Positions 1-8,690 of a stretch of 64,000 nt of DNA are shown here, piece by piece; the stretch's first letter is position 1, and each line of letters opens with the position of its first letter. This DNA is from Chloroflexota bacterium. Lineage in GTDB: Bacteria > Chloroflexota > Anaerolineae > Aggregatilineales > Phototrophicaceae. The stretch is from the NCBI GenBank assembly GCA_014338005.1, contig QUBZ01000001.1, positions 62,001-126,000 of the forward strand. Direction: 5' to 3'. Both the position numbers and the translations under genes were made by a program. The notes beneath the pieces were generated by a model. The model was not told where the DNA came from and made no database searches. It saw only the letters and a list, made by a program, of their open reading frames with translations.

Positions 1-606
1 GGCCGGCTGTCCGCCCATCGCCTGGAGGCGGCTGATAAAATCATCTGCATCATCGAAGGTCTGGCCGTTCAGTCTCAGGATAACGTCACCATCCTGCAAG
101 CAGGCCTTCGCTAACGGCGAGCCGGCAGCGGCATGGATAACCTCAACGCTGCCGCCGATTGGTTCTGGCAAGCCGCTTAAGGCAACAAACATAAACAGCA
201 CAATCGCCGTCAGAAAGTTCGCCAGCGCGCCGGCAGAAAGGAAAACAATACGCTGGAAGGGCGTTGCTTCGCTGACCGACTTGGTGGTTTGAATATTAAC
301 GCGCGAAAGCGCCTCGTGGCGATCATGTTCAACCGCCTCGTCATTCAGCGGCCTCACAATATCATCACCCAGAGGGCGCACAAACCCACCCAGCGGCAGC
401 CAGTTTAAAGTAAACTCGGTTTCGCGCCAGGTAAACAGCCTGGTAATGCGCGGCGGAAAACCGATGCCAAATTCAAGCACCGTGATACCGGCCAGCTTCG
501 CTGCAAGGAAATGGCCGATTTCATGGATCAGGATCAGGGGTATCAGAACCAGGAAAAACGCGATAATGCCGGACAGCGGATCATTACCCAACAGGAAGTC
601 AAACAT
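1..606 (-). CDS. rseP: Site-2 intramembrane metalloprotease (RseP/M50 family), C-terminal part cut off by window edge
   Basis: Read directly from the minus strand, the frame is open from the ATG at 606 to the window edge. It encodes a hydrophobic first helix carrying the zinc motif HEIGH (about residues 28-32). This is followed by the GFVRPLGDD segment typical of M50 proteases, a second hydrophobic helix (ALANFLTAIVLFMF) and a PDZ domain beginning around residue 160 (LQDGDVILRLNGQ). Family members cut membrane-anchored regulators such as anti-sigma factors within the bilayer. Only about 202 residues are visible; the rest of the PDZ domain and the second active-site helix (NxxPxxxLDGG) lie outside. 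A GAGGA site lies about 10 bases before the ATG. It may be cotranscribed with the decarboxylase gene upstream, which ends 101 bases before it. Confidence 0.9.
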   Translation of the reverse strand, partial: MFDFLLGNDPLSGIIAFFLVLIPLILIHEIGHFLAAKLAGITVLEFGIGFPPRITRLFTWRETEFTLNWLPLGGFVRPLGDDIVRPLNDEAVEHDRHEALSRVNIQTTKSVSEATPFQRIVFLSAGALANFLTAIVLFMFVALSGLPEPIGGSVEVIHAAAGSPLAKACLQDGDVILRLNGQTFDDADDFISRLQAMGGQPA

Positions 607-707
607 TAATGGAATTCCTCACAGCGAGGCGCTCGCTTAGACAATCTTGCTTTTTAAATTATACGGGCGTCTGCTTTGGATAAGCAAGATACGGAATATA
701 ACGCTCA

Positions 708-1697
708 TTAACCGTTCACATCCACCAGGGCTGCCGGGCCGCCGGGCAGCGCAGCGCGCACATCCACCACACCTGACAGAGCAGATAGTTCCTGCCTTAC
801 CTGTTCGGCATCATTTTTTACGCAAATACAATGGATATTCGGCCCGGCATCCAGGGTATAACAAACCTTCAGCCCATCGGCACGCCACTGCCGGACCCGC
901 GCCATCACCTCCAGCGTCGGCGGAAGCCAGTAAAACAGCGGCGGTCGGCTGGTCATCATCACGGCGTGCATCAGGTTGCTGTCGTGTTCGACCACTTCCG
1001 CGAAACGCTTAAAATCGCGGGACAGAATGGCCGTTTTACAGGCAGCCAATCGCTCCGCAGCCCCGGCCACCCGCGCAGCCTGGAGGTCGCTGGTATTGGC
1101 CGAGCGGTGTCCCTCTTGCGAAACAACCGTTTTATGTTCGCTGCTCACCACCGCAATGATGTCCACAAGGTCCCAGTGATCCGGCGGCGCGAAACTTTCG
1201 GCAAACGATTCATCATGCGACTGGCCGGTAAACCATTCAACGAAACCACCTGGGATCGAACGCGCTGCCGACCCTGACCCCAAGCGCGCCAGCGTGGAGA
1301 GCGCGCGTTCCGAAAGCTGAATCCCGGCTGCCGAAACCGCCGCCAGGGTGAGCGCCGCAAAGGACGAAGCCGACGACGCAATACCCGCGCCCATCGGAAA
1401 GTTATTGAACGATTCAATCTGTGCCGAGCCGGTTATGTTCAGCCGCGCGCGCAGGATATTAAGAAATGCCGAAACCCGCCTGAACGCCGTTCCTGTATCC
1501 GGCTGCCTGTTCAAAATCAGGCGGTCAGCATTCGGTTCAAAAAGCCAGGTAACGGTCGTTTGTGTATATAACCCATCCAGGTTCATACTTAAAGAGGGAT
1601 TCGCCGGCAGCCGCAGATTATCGTCCGCATTCCCCCAGTATTTGATGAAGGCGATATTCGGGTGTGCGCGGGCCGTGGCGGAATGTGTCTCGCTCAT
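708..1697 (-). CDS. GHMP-family mevalonate (di)phosphate decarboxylase, probably acting on mevalonate 5-phosphate
   Basis: A 329-residue GHMP-fold decarboxylase. The N-terminus has NIAFIKYWG with the conserved lysine at K19. A serine-rich phosphate loop follows (MGAGIASSASS), and the late motif TLDAGPNIH carries the catalytic aspartate that drives decarboxylation. These are family signatures. The residue after YWG is Asn (N23), where classical diphosphomevalonate decarboxylases have Lys. Chloroflexota enzymes of this group have been shown (Roseiflexus) to use mevalonate 5-phosphate and make isopentenyl phosphate. A kinase for that product lies 2 kb away, so I infer phosphomevalonate decarboxylase activity. 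The start is the ATG at 1697; the frame stays open upstream, but that part is antisense to the prenyltransferase gene. The alternative is classical MvaD. Confidence 0.88.
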   Translation of the reverse strand: MSETHSATARAHPNIAFIKYWGNADDNLRLPANPSLSMNLDGLYTQTTVTWLFEPNADRLILNRQPDTGTAFRRVSAFLNILRARLNITGSAQIESFNNFPMGAGIASSASSFAALTLAAVSAAGIQLSERALSTLARLGSGSAARSIPGGFVEWFTGQSHDESFAESFAPPDHWDLVDIIAVVSSEHKTVVSQEGHRSANTSDLQAARVAGAAERLAACKTAILSRDFKRFAEVVEHDSNLMHAVMMTSRPPLFYWLPPTLEVMARVRQWRADGLKVCYTLDAGPNIHCICVKNDAEQVRQELSALSGVVDVRAALPGGPAALVDVNG

Positions 1698-1752
1698 AGG
1701 TTGGTATATCCCTTCTGGCTCCGGTTCAGGGGTGGAGCATCGCCGGGTCTTG

Positions 1753-1781
1753 ATTATAATTAGAATTTGTATTGCTCCCAA
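1753..1781 (-). promoter_or_regulatory. Sigma-70-type promoter for the decarboxylase gene, overlapping a divergent -10
   Basis: On the minus strand there is TTGGGA (-35, 1781-1776), a 17-base spacer and a perfect TATAAT (-10, 1758-1753), about 55 bases before the ATG. The same ATTATAAT island contains a plus-strand TATAAT at 1755-1760, suitable for the prenyltransferase gene but without a good -35 box. The two start sites would therefore compete for the same DNA. Confidence 0.6.
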
Positions 1782-1796
1782 TCGAAGGAGTACGCT

Positions 1797-2690
1797 TTGC
1801 GAGCCTTGACGGGTTTGCTCAAAACCATGCGTCCCAAGCAGTGGACGAAAAATATCATCATTTACGCCGGCCTGGTTTTCGACGGTCAACTGTTCGACCG
1901 TGAGCCTTTTTTGCGTGTCACCCTCAGTTTTGTCCTGCTCTGTCTGGCGGCCAGCGCCATTTACATTGTCAACGATCTGGTTGATATCGAACGCGACCGC
2001 CAGCACCCCAAAAAGCGGAACCGTCCGCTTCCATCCGGCCAACTGCCCCGTTCTTTAGCGACGACCGCAGCCATTTTGATACCCGTGTTTTCCGTCGGCG
2101 TGGCGCTGCTCTACAGCCCGCGTTATGCAGCAGTCCTGGCGGTGTACATTGCCTTGCATATCGCCTACTCGCTCATACTCAAACATATTGTCCTGATAGA
2201 TATTCTCACCATCACAGCCGGATATGTTTTGCGCGTGGCCGGGGGTGTCCTGGTAATTGAGGTAGCGCGGTTTTCGCCCTGGTTGTACACCTGTACGGCA
2301 CTGCTGGCGCTGTTTTTGGCAATCGGCAAGCGCCGCCAGGAGCTTCTATCGTTGGGGGACAACGCTACCAACACACGCCCGATTTTCGATCATTATAACC
2401 TGCCGCTGCTGGACGATATGCTCCGTATTGTCACCACCAGCACGCTGATGGCCTATATTTTATACACCATCGAAGCGCCATCCATCCTGCTGGCCGGAAA
2501 TAACCTGGCGATGATAACCGTGCCTTTTGTCCTGTACGGGCTGTTCCGCTACCTGTACCTCATCCACGTCAAAGGGGAAGGCAGCGCCCCGGATGAAGTC
2601 GTGCTGAAAGATCGGCCGTTGCAGATCGCGCTCTTGTTGTGGGGACTGTCATTCGTTTTTATCCTTTATGTACCCAGAAGCCTTTCCTGA
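1797..2690 (+). CDS. UbiA-family prenyltransferase, decaprenyl-phosphate phosphoribosyltransferase-like
   Basis: A polytopic membrane protein of 297 residues. It opens with MRPKQWTKN and carries the Asp-rich motif NDLVDIERD followed by HPKKRNRPLPSG. That arrangement is typical of the UbiA branch that transfers phosphoribose to polyprenyl phosphate (Rv3806c-like), rather than the quinone or haem branches. About eight hydrophobic segments are visible. The start is TTG at 1797, because GAAGGAG at 1784-1790 sits six bases before it; an upstream in-frame ATG at 1767 lacks a ribosome site. Its neighbours make isopentenyl units, so the polyprenyl-phosphate substrate fits the context. The last 23 bases overlap the next gene. 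The exact substrate is inferred. Confidence 0.8.
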   Translation: MRALTGLLKTMRPKQWTKNIIIYAGLVFDGQLFDREPFLRVTLSFVLLCLAASAIYIVNDLVDIERDRQHPKKRNRPLPSGQLPRSLATTAAILIPVFSVGVALLYSPRYAAVLAVYIALHIAYSLILKHIVLIDILTITAGYVLRVAGGVLVIEVARFSPWLYTCTALLALFLAIGKRRQELLSLGDNATNTRPIFDHYNLPLLDDMLRIVTTSTLMAYILYTIEAPSILLAGNNLAMITVPFVLYGLFRYLYLIHVKGEGSAPDEVVLKDRPLQIALLLWGLSFVFILYVPRSLS

Positions 2691-3642
2691 ATCCGTAGTT
2701 TTTACCGCCAGCGCCCCGGCAAAAGTGATTTTGTGTGGGGAACATGCGGTCGTTTATAACCAGCCGGCCATTGCCATCCCGGTTTCCGACCTGCGCGTTA
2801 CAGTTCGGATTCAACGTCACCAGAGCGGCGCGCCGGGTTTGCGCCTGATCGCCGGCGACCTGGAGCGTTTCCTGCCTTCTAACGTCAGCTTCCACGAAGA
2901 GCAGGCGGTCACGGATGCGCTGGAACTGACCGTTCGCCTGGTTCTCGAAACGCTTAAATGCTCGCTGCCCGGCCTGACCGCCACGATAGAGTCTCAAATC
3001 CCGGTCGCCAGCGGCCTGGGCAGCGGCGCGGCAGTTTCTGCTGCCCTGGGGCGGGCGTTGAGCGCCGCGTTAGGAAACCCTTTGGATAACCCCACCCTGA
3101 ATACGATTGTCTACGAGGTTGAAAAAATTCATCATGGCACACCCAGCGGCATTGATAACACGGTGATCGTATACGAACAGCCGATCTTTTTTGTGCGAAA
3201 TCATCCTATCCAGACTTTTACAGCCGCCGCACCCTTCACGCTGTTGATTGCCGATACTGGACGCGGGGCGTTAACAAAAGTCGCGGTCGGTGACGTGCGT
3301 CGCCTGTATGAGACGGAGCCAGAACGAATCAAACCTATTTTAAGTGCAATAGGCGATCTGGTCACTCTGGCTCGCGGCGCAATCGAGAACGGTGATTTGA
3401 CCCGGCTTGGCGCGCTGATGACACAAAATCATGCTTATCTTCAGCAGCTTACCGTCTCATCCGACGAACTCGATCAACTGGTGAGGGCGGCGCTGGATGC
3501 CGGCGCGTTGGGCGCAAAACTTTCTGGCGGCGGGCGCGGCGGCAACATGATCGCGCTGGTTATGCCCGAAAATAAATCAGCCGTGAGGGCGGCGCTGGTT
3601 CGCTCCGGCGCAAAATACGTATACGAAACGCTGGTAGGGTAA
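2668..3642 (+). CDS. mvk: Mevalonate kinase
   Basis: A GHMP kinase of 324 residues. The N-terminus APAKVILCGEHAVVYNQPAIA is the standard mevalonate kinase opening. The glycine-rich ATP loop reads PVASGLGSGAAVSAAL (about residues 112-127). The motif HGTPSGIDNTV carries the catalytic aspartate, and KLSGGGRGGNMIAL is the C-terminal GHMP motif. It phosphorylates mevalonate to mevalonate 5-phosphate. The start ATG lies inside the end of the prenyltransferase gene (23-base overlap), implying translational coupling. It ends six bases before the isopentenyl phosphate kinase gene. Length is normal for the family. Confidence 0.93.
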   Translation: MYPEAFPESVVFTASAPAKVILCGEHAVVYNQPAIAIPVSDLRVTVRIQRHQSGAPGLRLIAGDLERFLPSNVSFHEEQAVTDALELTVRLVLETLKCSLPGLTATIESQIPVASGLGSGAAVSAALGRALSAALGNPLDNPTLNTIVYEVEKIHHGTPSGIDNTVIVYEQPIFFVRNHPIQTFTAAAPFTLLIADTGRGALTKVAVGDVRRLYETEPERIKPILSAIGDLVTLARGAIENGDLTRLGALMTQNHAYLQQLTVSSDELDQLVRAALDAGALGAKLSGGGRGGNMIALVMPENKSAVRAALVRSGAKYVYETLVG

Positions 3643-3648
3643 CCAATA

Positions 3649-4440
3649 ATGCTGACCTTTATTAAACTCGGCGGGTCGCTTATCACCGACAAGCGCGTTG
3701 AAGCGGCTTTCCGGCAGGAAACGGCTTCCCGGCTGGCGCGCGAAATCGCCGAAGCTCAACAGCAGAATGAAGGCCTGCGTTTGCTCATCGGGCATGGCAG
3801 CGGTTCGTTCGGTCATTTTGCCGCCACCCAGTACGACACCATTCACGGCGTCCGCACGCCCGACGAGTGGCGGGCCTTCGCCCGTGTCGCAACGGTGGCC
3901 GCCGAACTGAATTATCTGATGGCAGACACACTCCAGACAGCGGGCGTCCCGGTATGGCGCATTCAGCCATCCGCTTCGGCCTTAAGCCGTGATGGGGCGC
4001 TCGTCAGCATGGCGCTGGCTCCTATCCGTCACGCGCTCTCAAACAGCATCGTGCCGCTGGTTTACGGTGATGTCTCGTTGGACGAGGTTCGGGGCGGAAC
4101 GATCATTTCAACCGAAACCATCTTCTTTTACCTCGCCCAACACCTGCCCGTCGAGCGCATCCTGCTGTTGGGGGAATTCGAAGGGGTATTGGATACTGAC
4201 GGCGTGATTATCCCGGTTATCACAAGCCGGAATTTTGATGCGGTCGCCCATGCTCTGGGCGGCTCGGCGGGGACGGATGTCACCGGCGGCATGAAAACCA
4301 AAGTGCGCGATATGCTTTCCCTGGCACAGCAGATCGAGGGATTGCAGATACGGGTGATGGATGGCCGGCAGCCCGGCCTGTTAAGGGAGACTCTGCTCGG
4401 CAGCGCGCAGCCTGGCACGCTCATCACAAGCGGCGGTTAA
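3649..4440 (+). CDS. ipk: Isopentenyl phosphate kinase
   Basis: An amino-acid-kinase-fold protein of 263 residues that phosphorylates isopentenyl phosphate to isopentenyl diphosphate. The N-terminus FIKLGGSLITDK supplies the two phosphate-binding lysines (K6, K15). HGSGSFGH ends in the histidine (H56) that is the hallmark of IPKs and separates them from glutamate and aspartate kinases. Near the C-terminus, VTGGMKTKV is the nucleotide-binding segment. It follows mevalonate kinase by six bases. With the decarboxylase at 0.7-1.7 kb it completes the lower part of an alternative mevalonate route. Its last 17 bases overlap the end of the convergent permease gene. Confidence 0.93.
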   Translation: MLTFIKLGGSLITDKRVEAAFRQETASRLAREIAEAQQQNEGLRLLIGHGSGSFGHFAATQYDTIHGVRTPDEWRAFARVATVAAELNYLMADTLQTAGVPVWRIQPSASALSRDGALVSMALAPIRHALSNSIVPLVYGDVSLDEVRGGTIISTETIFFYLAQHLPVERILLLGEFEGVLDTDGVIIPVITSRNFDAVAHALGGSAGTDVTGGMKTKVRDMLSLAQQIEGLQIRVMDGRQPGLLRETLLGSAQPGTLITSGG

Positions 4441-5197
4441 TACCTGATGCCAGGTGATTAACCGCCATGACGACGAGGGTGATGGCGATTCCCGGCGCGA
4501 GGCTCATCCAGGGGGCAGCGCGCAGAACAGCTCGCCCATCCGCCAGCATGACCCCCCAATCTGGCACGCCCGGCGCGCCCCCAAGCCCCAGAAAGCTGAG
4601 AGCTGCGCTGTTTAACAGATTATAGCTGAACATCACACCGGCATAAGCCGTGATCGTCGGCTGGATATTAGGCAGGATATGGCGCAGAAAAATATGGCGG
4701 CTGTCTGCCCCCATCACCAGCGCCGCCTCGATATAAAGCGCCGGATGCACTGTGATTACCGCCGAACGCACGATGCTCGCATATGCGCCAACCTGAGACA
4801 GCCCGGCGGCCAATGCCAGAGGAACCGCCCCCGTCCCAAGCAGCGTCAGGATAATCAGCGCCAGCAGCAAACTCGGAAAAGCCAGCAGTGCGTTGATGAA
4901 CGACAGCACCATGCGCTCAAACCATCCCCCGGCTGCTGAAGCCACCAGCCCTAGACACAACCCGGCCAGAACGGTCGTGGTGGTGGCAAAAATGGTTATC
5001 GCCAATGTGCGCTGCCCGCCATAGAGCAGCCGGCTGAAAACATCGCGGCCAAAAGCGTCCGTGCCAAAAGGATGCTCCACGCCGGGCGGCTGCATCATTT
5101 GATCGGGGGCGGTCTGCATGGGATCGTAGGGCGCGATCTGGGGCGCAAAAATCAGGGCGGCAGCCATCAGGCCCAGCAGTATCAAAGTCCACTTCAT
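4424..5197 (-). CDS. Peptide/nickel-type ABC transporter permease (DppC/OppC-like)
   Basis: A membrane protein of 257 residues with about six hydrophobic segments. It contains the conserved N-terminal DPM...PPG..HPFGTDAFGRDVFSRLLYGGQRTL block of OppC/DppC permeases and the EAA loop (EAALVMGADSRHIFLRHILPN) that contacts the ATPase. It starts at the ATG at 5197, overlapping the stop of the partner permease by four bases. It forms the inner-membrane channel together with the next gene. No ATPase gene lies beside it; downstream is the convergent IPK gene. Confidence 0.92.
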   Translation of the reverse strand: MKWTLILLGLMAAALIFAPQIAPYDPMQTAPDQMMQPPGVEHPFGTDAFGRDVFSRLLYGGQRTLAITIFATTTTVLAGLCLGLVASAAGGWFERMVLSFINALLAFPSLLLALIILTLLGTGAVPLALAAGLSQVGAYASIVRSAVITVHPALYIEAALVMGADSRHIFLRHILPNIQPTITAYAGVMFSYNLLNSAALSFLGLGGAPGVPDWGVMLADGRAVLRAAPWMSLAPGIAITLVVMAVNHLASGINRRL

Positions 5198-6108
5198 ACG
5201 CGCGCTGCTATCCGGGGGTCAAACCAGGCGTAGAGTATGTCTGCTGCCATATTCAGGAGCGTATAGGCAGCCGCCGTAAGCGCGGTAATTCCCTGAACGA
5301 CCGGGTAATCCTGCTGGAGGGTGCTGTCCAGCAGCAGGCGTCCCAGGCCGGGGCGCACGAACAGGCTCTCGGTGATAACCGCCCCGCCCAGCAGGAAGCC
5401 GGTTTGCAGCGCGATTACGGTGATAACCGGCAGCAGCCCAACCCGCAGCACATGACGGCGCAGCACAAGCGCCTCCGGCAGCCCTTTTGATCGCGCAGTG
5501 CGGACGAAATCCGCATTGAGGTTTTCGCGCACGCTGGTTTCAACCGCGCGCCCGATTCCGCCGCCGGTGTGAAATCCCAACACGGCCACCGGCAGGATGA
5601 GTCCCGGCAGGCCATCCTCACCGGCGGACGGCAGCAGCCTCATCTGCACGGCGAACAACCAGATCGCCAGCGTTCCCGTCCAGTATATCGGCATGCTTAA
5701 TGCAACGTTGATTATTATCCGCGCCGCCGGCGAAAAAAAGGAGTTTATCCCGCCCACGATCCCCAGGCTTAACCCCAGGACGCAGCCGGCCAGCAGCGCC
5801 CCACCCGCCAGATGTAAAGTCGGCCCAAGCCGTTGGAAAATAAGATCGGTGACGGCTTGGCCGTCGAACAGGGAGTAGCCTAAATCACCCTGTACGAATC
5901 GCAGCCAGTAGCGCCCATACTGCACCGGCCAGGGAGCATCCAACCCCTGCTGCGCCCGCCGTCCGGCGATAACCTCCGCGCTCGCGCCGCTTTGAATGAG
6001 CTGCGCTTGAACGGCATCCCCCGGCAGCAGCCGCAGCGCAAAAAAAACGAGCGTCACGGCCAGCCAGACCGTAAACAGCGCAGAAAAAACACGCCCAACC
6101 AGCCGCAT
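5194..6108 (-). CDS. Peptide/nickel-type ABC transporter permease (DppB/OppB-like)
   Basis: A membrane protein of 304 residues. The N-terminus reads FSALFTVWLAVTLVFFALRLLPGDA, the standard OppB/DppB first helix and P-G-D motif. The EAA loop includes RTARSKGLPEALVLRRHVLR. The segment ALQTGFLLGGAVITESLF is characteristic of this permease family. It lies five bases downstream of the substrate-binding protein gene and overlaps the second permease gene by four bases, so the three form one transcription unit. Confidence 0.93.
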   Translation of the reverse strand: MRLVGRVFSALFTVWLAVTLVFFALRLLPGDAVQAQLIQSGASAEVIAGRRAQQGLDAPWPVQYGRYWLRFVQGDLGYSLFDGQAVTDLIFQRLGPTLHLAGGALLAGCVLGLSLGIVGGINSFFSPAARIIINVALSMPIYWTGTLAIWLFAVQMRLLPSAGEDGLPGLILPVAVLGFHTGGGIGRAVETSVRENLNADFVRTARSKGLPEALVLRRHVLRVGLLPVITVIALQTGFLLGGAVITESLFVRPGLGRLLLDSTLQQDYPVVQGITALTAAAYTLLNMAADILYAWFDPRIAARV

Positions 6109-6113
6109 AATCG

Positions 6114-7706
6114 TTAGCTGTCGGTCGCCGTCACAGCGTTCAAAAGGGGAAACCAGCCGTAGGAGTCAAAGGTTAGACCTTTCAGCGCGGCGCTGGCGGC
6201 GTTGAGGTTCACGTAATCCCGAATCGGCAAAATCAGCGCCTCGTCCATAATGATGCGCTGTGCCTGCGCGTACAGGCTTCGCCGGGTGTTCGGGTCGCCG
6301 GCCCGCGCTGCTTCGCGCAGGATGTTGTCAAGGTCAGGATTGCTGTATCCCGTCCAGTTGTCGGGGCTGTCGCCGAGGAAATACTGGTTCAAAAAAACCG
6401 GGTCAAGGCCGAAGCTGTAAAATGCCACCAGATTGTACTGGCCTTCTTTGACCCGTTCCAACAGCGCGCTGCGTGTCGGCACCGGTTCCAGGACGGCGCG
6501 CACGCCGATAGCACGCCATTGATCCTGCAATAACTGGGCGACTTCCGGGATTAATCCCCAGGGCGGCACGATAATGGTTACTTCCAGCTCAACACCGCCG
6601 ACATCGAGATAACCGTTATTGTTGCTGTCCTGGAAACCAGCCGAAGACAGAAGGGCCTGAGCCTGTCCGGTGTCCTGGGCATACAGGCCGATCATCTCGC
6701 GGCTGTAAAACAGCGTGTTGGCCGAAAGCGGCCCCCAGGCGACCGGAGAAAATCGCTGGAACACGGTGTCAATGATGGTGTTCCGGTTTGCGCCGAACAA
6801 AAGCGCCTGCCGCACGATGCGGTTATCGGTCGGAAAACGCCGCGTGTTCATAAGAAATTGGAGCGGCTGCCCCGGTATCGTCACCGGTAAAAGCTGGATG
6901 GCGCTGTTGGCAGTTAACGCCCTGGCATCGGTCGGCAGCAGTTCGCCCATGATCTGCACCGCGCCGCTTTCGATGGCTGCCGCGCGGGTGGGTGCATCGG
7001 TAAAAAATCGAAATTCAATCATCTCGATATTACCGGTTTGATAAAACGCCGGCCCCCATTGGTAATCCGGGCTGCGCTGAAGCACGATGCGGTCGCCCGG
7101 TACGTATTCGACAAAACGAAACGGCCCTGTACCAACCTGATGAAACTGGTAGCGGCTGGTCGAGTATTCCGCCAGGGCCGCCGGGCTGGCGATACCCAGA
7201 TAAACCTGGCTTAACGAGTCTAACAGCGGGCTGTACGGCTCGGCAAGTTTAAGCTGGATGGTGTATTCGTCCACTATCTCGTAGCCGGTATATGGCCCCA
7301 GCAAAAAAACAGCTTTTTGAGAGGCGGTGGCCGGGTCAACGATGCGATCAAGGTTGGCGGCAACTGCCTGTGCATTAAACGGCGTGCCGTCATGGAACGT
7401 GACGCCCTGGCGTAGTTTGAAGGTATAGGTCAGACCATCATCACTGACCACCCATTCGACGGCCAGGCCGGGGACAATAGCGGCGGTGGCCGGGTCGTGG
7501 TAGACCAGCGTATCGTAAACCTGCCGCAGCGGGATGCCGAGTTCGGACGAACTGTTGATGTGCGGGTCAATGCCGCTGGGTTGCAGCGTTAAGCCGTAAA
7601 TCAAGCGTCTGTCCGATCTGGCCTGCGACCGGGAACTGTCACCCCCGCAGGCGGCCATCATCAATACCAGAACAAACCAACCCAGCAGCCCCAATACCAG
7701 CCGCAT
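6114..7706 (-). CDS. ABC transporter substrate-binding lipoprotein, family 5 (peptide/oligopeptide)
   Basis: A protein of 530 residues with a lipoprotein signal: a hydrophobic stretch ends in MAAC, the cysteine to be lipidated. The mature part follows the SBP family 5 pattern: YDTLVYHDPATAAIVPGLAVEW, LRQGVTFHDGTPFNA near residue 100 and VGTGPFRFVEYVPGDRIVL. I chose the ATG at 7706 because GGAAAGG sits six bases upstream; an in-frame ATG at 7721 would add five residues without a good ribosome site. It captures peptides or a related ligand outside the membrane. The real substrate cannot be told from sequence. Confidence 0.92.
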   Translation of the reverse strand: MRLVLGLLGWFVLVLMMAACGGDSSRSQARSDRRLIYGLTLQPSGIDPHINSSSELGIPLRQVYDTLVYHDPATAAIVPGLAVEWVVSDDGLTYTFKLRQGVTFHDGTPFNAQAVAANLDRIVDPATASQKAVFLLGPYTGYEIVDEYTIQLKLAEPYSPLLDSLSQVYLGIASPAALAEYSTSRYQFHQVGTGPFRFVEYVPGDRIVLQRSPDYQWGPAFYQTGNIEMIEFRFFTDAPTRAAAIESGAVQIMGELLPTDARALTANSAIQLLPVTIPGQPLQFLMNTRRFPTDNRIVRQALLFGANRNTIIDTVFQRFSPVAWGPLSANTLFYSREMIGLYAQDTGQAQALLSSAGFQDSNNNGYLDVGGVELEVTIIVPPWGLIPEVAQLLQDQWRAIGVRAVLEPVPTRSALLERVKEGQYNLVAFYSFGLDPVFLNQYFLGDSPDNWTGYSNPDLDNILREAARAGDPNTRRSLYAQAQRIIMDEALILPIRDYVNLNAASAALKGLTFDSYGWFPLLNAVTATDS

Positions 7707-7794
7707 ACTGTGCCTTTCCATGAGGAGAACTATGCGCTACGATTCAAGTTGAAAGTATAGCGCAGCGACCGTAAGCAAAACAGGTTATTTCGTT

Positions 7795-8685
7795 TTGTCC
7801 CGTTTAAGCCTGCTCACGCCACCCCAGGAAAAGGAAGAAATACATCCCTACCGCCGTCCTTGGCGGAGCATCGCCGTCGAGTCCAGCGTTTTATTCCTGA
7901 CAGCCGCATTGTTGTATTTTCTGGCAAATATCCTGGGTGTGCAGATTCCCATTCGTTTTCATCTGGTTTTGGGTCTGGCGCTGGCCCTGATGCCGGCGGC
8001 TTTGTGGCTGGCCTTTTCCTGGTGGCCGGAACGTTCGGTGCCGCAGCCGCGCCGGCGTTTATTGGCTGTTGCGCTCATCACCGGCTTGGCCGCTAACGCC
8101 GTTGGGATTCCGCTGGTCGAGGAGTTTTTTCAGGTTGACCGCTGGCTGCCGCTGTCCAGCGCCATCAGCCGCATTATTGGTTATACCTTTACAGCAGGGA
8201 TCGTTCAGGAGATGGTGAAGTATATCGTGATTCGTTATGCCGCCTGGCCGGATCATTTTCGGACGCGGCTGGATGGTGTGGCCTACGGCGCTGCCGCAGC
8301 CATCGGTTACGCGACCGTTTTAAATCTTCGGTTTGTGTTCGATGGCTCACCATCGCCAGATGTGGTAGCCGGGCGGGTTTTCGATTATGTTGTCTTTCAT
8401 CTCGTCGCCAGCCTGATCGTCGGCTACGGGCTGGCCGAGCTGCGCTTCGGACTGCCGACTCCCCTGTTTGTCCCCAGCACCATTGCGCTGGCCGCGCTGA
8501 TAACAGGCATCGCCATTCCGGTGCGGGCGGGGTTGGTAAATCCAAGTTTTGGCCTGGAAATCAGCCCGCCGAAATTTCTGTTCGGCCTGGGTTTTGCTGC
8601 CGCGCTGCTGGCTGCGCTTTCACTCGTTATCGCATTTTTGTACGACAGCGCCGAGCGCCGCGAGCGCGAGGCCGTCGTGGAGTAG
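7795..8685 (+). CDS. PrsW-like intramembrane protease family protein
   Basis: An integral membrane protein of about 296 residues with seven or eight hydrophobic segments. The central motif GIVQEMVKY, followed by DGVAYGAAAAIGYA about 20 residues later, matches the EExxK ... D(G)xxYG layout of PrsW glutamic-type membrane proteases. The first acidic residue of EE is Gln here, and the later E-N pair is replaced, so activity is uncertain. The proposed start is TTG at 7795; no strong ribosome site is visible, so the start is soft. The next gene begins five bases after its stop and two more follow closely, suggesting a four-gene unit ending with tlyA. Confidence 0.6.
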   Translation: MSRLSLLTPPQEKEEIHPYRRPWRSIAVESSVLFLTAALLYFLANILGVQIPIRFHLVLGLALALMPAALWLAFSWWPERSVPQPRRRLLAVALITGLAANAVGIPLVEEFFQVDRWLPLSSAISRIIGYTFTAGIVQEMVKYIVIRYAAWPDHFRTRLDGVAYGAAAAIGYATVLNLRFVFDGSPSPDVVAGRVFDYVVFHLVASLIVGYGLAELRFGLPTPLFVPSTIALAALITGIAIPVRAGLVNPSFGLEISPPKFLFGLGFAAALLAALSLVIAFLYDSAERREREAVVE

Positions 8686-8690
8686 CCCCG

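Noticed and set aside
1698..2042. N-terminal extension of the decarboxylase reading frame (115 residues)
   Set aside because: It is antisense to the prenyltransferase gene and lies upstream of the promoter and the conserved start; the family begins near MSETHS.
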